7,250 bases of DNA from Paraglaciecola arctica (GTDB lineage: Bacteria; Pseudomonadota; Gammaproteobacteria; Enterobacterales; Alteromonadaceae), in contig QIJM01000501.1 of NCBI GenBank assembly GCA_003232445.1, forward strand, positions 1 to 7,250, written 5' to 3'. The notes beneath the pieces are model-generated. The model was given only the letters and a program-made list of their open reading frames with translations. It was not told the DNA's origin and ran no database searches. The position numbers were made by a program, and so were the translations under genes. Positions 5,869 through 7,250 of the stretch are shown here, piece by piece (within the stretch, counting starts at the first letter, position 1; every line of letters begins with the position of its first letter).

Positions 5869-6945
5869 ACTCAGTTTCATTCGCTTTTAATTGAATATTC
5901 AAGCAGGACAAAGATGCAACAGATTACTATCACCACACCAGACGATTGGCATTTACACTTTAGAGACGGCGATATGCTCGGCGAAACCGTGCCTGCTACA
6001 GCTAGGTGTTTTGCCCGTGCGATTGTGATGCCAAACTTAGTGCCTCCTGTGGTGAATGCAACGTTAGCCACCGAATACAAAGCGCGTATCTTGGCAGCTC
6101 GCCCGCAGGGTAGTAATTTTGAGCCTTTGATGACCTTGTATCTGACTAATCAAACCACTAAGCAAGATATTATCGATGCCAAAAGCTCGGGTGTGATAGC
6201 TGCCAAGTTATATCCTGCTGGGGCTACTACCAACTCAGCACAAGCGGTAAGCGGTATTGAAGCGCTGTACCCAGTGTTCGAAGAGATGCAAAAACAAGGC
6301 TTGTTGTTATTGGTGCACGGCGAAGTGACTGAGAGTCATGTAGATATTTTTGATCGTGAAAAAGTATTTATCGATCAATATATGGCTAAAATTGTTCAAG
6401 CCTTCCCTGAATTAAACGTGGTGTTTGAACATATTACTACCAGTGACGCGGCTGACTTTGTTCAGAGTAGCGCAAATAATGTAGCAGCCACTATTACCCC
6501 GCAACACTTATTGCTAAATCGTAATGACTTGCTGGTAGGCGGCGTTAAACCACACAACTATTGTTTACCTGTATTAAAGCGCAGCACCCATCAGCAAGCC
6601 CTGCGTAAAGTAGTGGCGAGTGGCTCTAATAAATTTTTCTTAGGTACAGATTCTGCTCCTCATGCCAAACATGCCAAAGAAAATGCCTGTGGTTGTGCGG
6701 GTTGTTACAGTGCGTGGAGTGCCTTAGAGCTTTATACTCAAGTGTTTGATGAACTAGGTGTATTGGGCAAGCTCGAGGGGTTTGCTAGTTTCCATGGTGC
6801 TGATTTTTATGGCCTGGCCCGAAATACAGATTCAGTGACTTTGATTAAACAAAGTTGGACTGTGCCTGAGTCTTTAACCTTAGCGAATGGTGAGGCGATA
6901 GTTCCTTTTTTTGCCGGGCAGACGGTTGACTGGAAAATAGCTTGA
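5866..6945 (+). CDS. pyrC: Dihydroorotase, class II (PyrC)
   Basis: This enzyme reversibly closes N-carbamoyl-L-aspartate to dihydroorotate, the third step of pyrimidine synthesis, in the cytoplasm. Every residue of the two-metal site can be seen (numbered from the GTG): His29 and His31 in DDWHLHFRDG, the carboxylated lysine Lys114 in AAKLYPAGATTNS, His151 in LLVHGEV, His189 in VFEHITT and the catalytic Asp262 in FLGTDSAPHAKH. The Cys-rich CGCAGC block after it is also as in E. coli PyrC. From the GTG the protein has 359 residues, from the ATG at 5914 it has 343; E. coli PyrC has 348. The extra 16 residues are probably dispensable. The gene is divergent from the olsF-like gene across about 150 bases with no convincing promoter, and is followed after 60 bases by a crotonase gene. 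Confidence 0.96.
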   Translation: MTQFHSLLIEYSSRTKMQQITITTPDDWHLHFRDGDMLGETVPATARCFARAIVMPNLVPPVVNATLATEYKARILAARPQGSNFEPLMTLYLTNQTTKQDIIDAKSSGVIAAKLYPAGATTNSAQAVSGIEALYPVFEEMQKQGLLLLVHGEVTESHVDIFDREKVFIDQYMAKIVQAFPELNVVFEHITTSDAADFVQSSANNVAATITPQHLLLNRNDLLVGGVKPHNYCLPVLKRSTHQQALRKVVASGSNKFFLGTDSAPHAKHAKENACGCAGCYSAWSALELYTQVFDELGVLGKLEGFASFHGADFYGLARNTDSVTLIKQSWTVPESLTLANGEAIVPFFAGQTVDWKIA

Positions 6946-6971
6946 AAATCAATCGGTGTGCTTTTTACAAT
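6942..6971 (+). promoter_or_regulatory. Candidate promoter of the crotonase gene, overlapping the pyrC stop
   Basis: TTGAAA (6942-6947, 5 of 6 matches) is followed after 18 bases by TACAAT (6966-6971, 5 of 6 matches). The -35 box includes the pyrC stop codon TGA (6943-6945). Transcription would begin near 6978, leaving about 28 bases before the crotonase ATG. Confidence 0.45.
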
Positions 6972-6992
6972 GCACCCTATTTTACTTTTTAT
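6955..6992 (+). terminator. Possible weak terminator after pyrC
   Basis: GGTGTG (6955-6960) can pair with TGCACC (6971-6976), four Watson-Crick and two G-T pairs, over a 10-base loop, and a T-rich stretch (6978-6992) follows. It would end or attenuate pyrC transcripts before the crotonase gene. It overlaps the proposed crotonase promoter, so one reading may be incidental. Confidence 0.3.
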
Positions 6993-7005
6993 TAAGAGAA
7001 TCATT

Positions 7006-7250
7006 ATGAGCGAATTTGTTACCTGTCAAATTGAAAACCAAGTAGCCACTATTACTATCCAAAATGGCAAAGTAAACGCCATTTCACATCAAGTGGTAGA
7101 CGAACTTAATCAAGCACTCGATCAAGCAGAACAAGCTCAGGCTGTTGTGGTACTAACCGGGCAAGCGGGGATGTTTTCTGGTGGTTATGATTTAAAAGTC
7201 ATGCGCGATAGTATGAGTGCAGCCATGGCCTTGGTTGAAAAAGGCTCAAC
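7006..7250 (+). CDS. Crotonase/enoyl-CoA hydratase family protein, N-terminal part
   Basis: Only the first 81 codons are in the window; the frame is open to the edge. The N-terminus shows the crotonase beta-strand pattern VATITIQNGKVNAIS (13-27), in which the family's 'NA.S/N' turn is clear, then VVVLTGQAGMFSGGYDL (47-63), where the FSGG stretch supplies part of the oxyanion hole that holds the CoA thioester carbonyl. The catalytic acids usually found in later helices lie beyond the edge, so hydratase, isomerase or other activity cannot be decided. The ATG is chosen because AAGAG lies just upstream (6994-6998) and the fold begins immediately. The gene follows pyrC by 60 bases with its own promoter candidate, so a functional tie with pyrimidine synthesis is unlikely. 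Confidence 0.9.
   Translation, partial: MSEFVTCQIENQVATITIQNGKVNAISHQVVDELNQALDQAEQAQAVVVLTGQAGMFSGGYDLKVMRDSMSAAMALVEKGS

Overview
The window looks like ordinary chromosome of an AT-rich marine gammaproteobacterium of the Alteromonadales (Paraglaciecola/Glaciecola/Alteromonas type). This is inferred from the class II PyrC closely resembling enterobacterial PyrC, the DUF3010-type protein, the crotonase with an 'FSGGYDL' block, and the style of the intergenic DNA. No rRNA, tRNA, CRISPR array, transposase, integrase or phage gene is visible.

Layout. Positions 1-167 hold no gene I can support, but contain a possible dispersed palindromic element and a small hairpin. A glutathione S-transferase gene (168-827, minus) is divergent from a DUF3010 gene (994-1431, plus) that has a good sigma70-like promoter. 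Next come two minus-strand genes in series: a small lipid-facing AsmA-like envelope protein (2123-2899) followed by a four-helix membrane protein of unknown function (1480-2040). The 82-base gap between them carries a plausible promoter overlapped by a 9+9 bp inverted repeat. A 401-base non-coding stretch (2900-3300) separates the AsmA-like gene from a divergent DinB-fold gene (3301-3822, plus). A large two-domain acyltransferase (3970-5715, minus) follows, with an N-terminal PlsC-type O-acyltransferase and a C-terminal OlsB-type N-acyltransferase, which is the OlsF architecture for ornithine (or related amino-acid) lipids. Divergent from it is pyrC (5866-6945, plus), dihydroorotase of pyrimidine synthesis. 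The window ends inside a crotonase-family gene (7006-7250, plus, cut by the edge), which appears to have its own promoter overlapping the pyrC stop codon.

How the genes fit together. There is no single pathway here; most genes look like single-gene transcription units. The only probable co-transcription is the AsmA-like/membrane-protein pair and possibly pyrC/crotonase. Envelope lipids are the one recurring theme (AsmA-like protein and OlsF-like enzyme), but the genes are not adjacent and no joint function is claimed. I did not find a clearly new multi-gene system. The best leads are the inverted repeat on the 2080-2108 promoter, the OlsF-like fusion, the uncharacterised DUF3010 and membrane proteins, and the possible repeat at the left edge.
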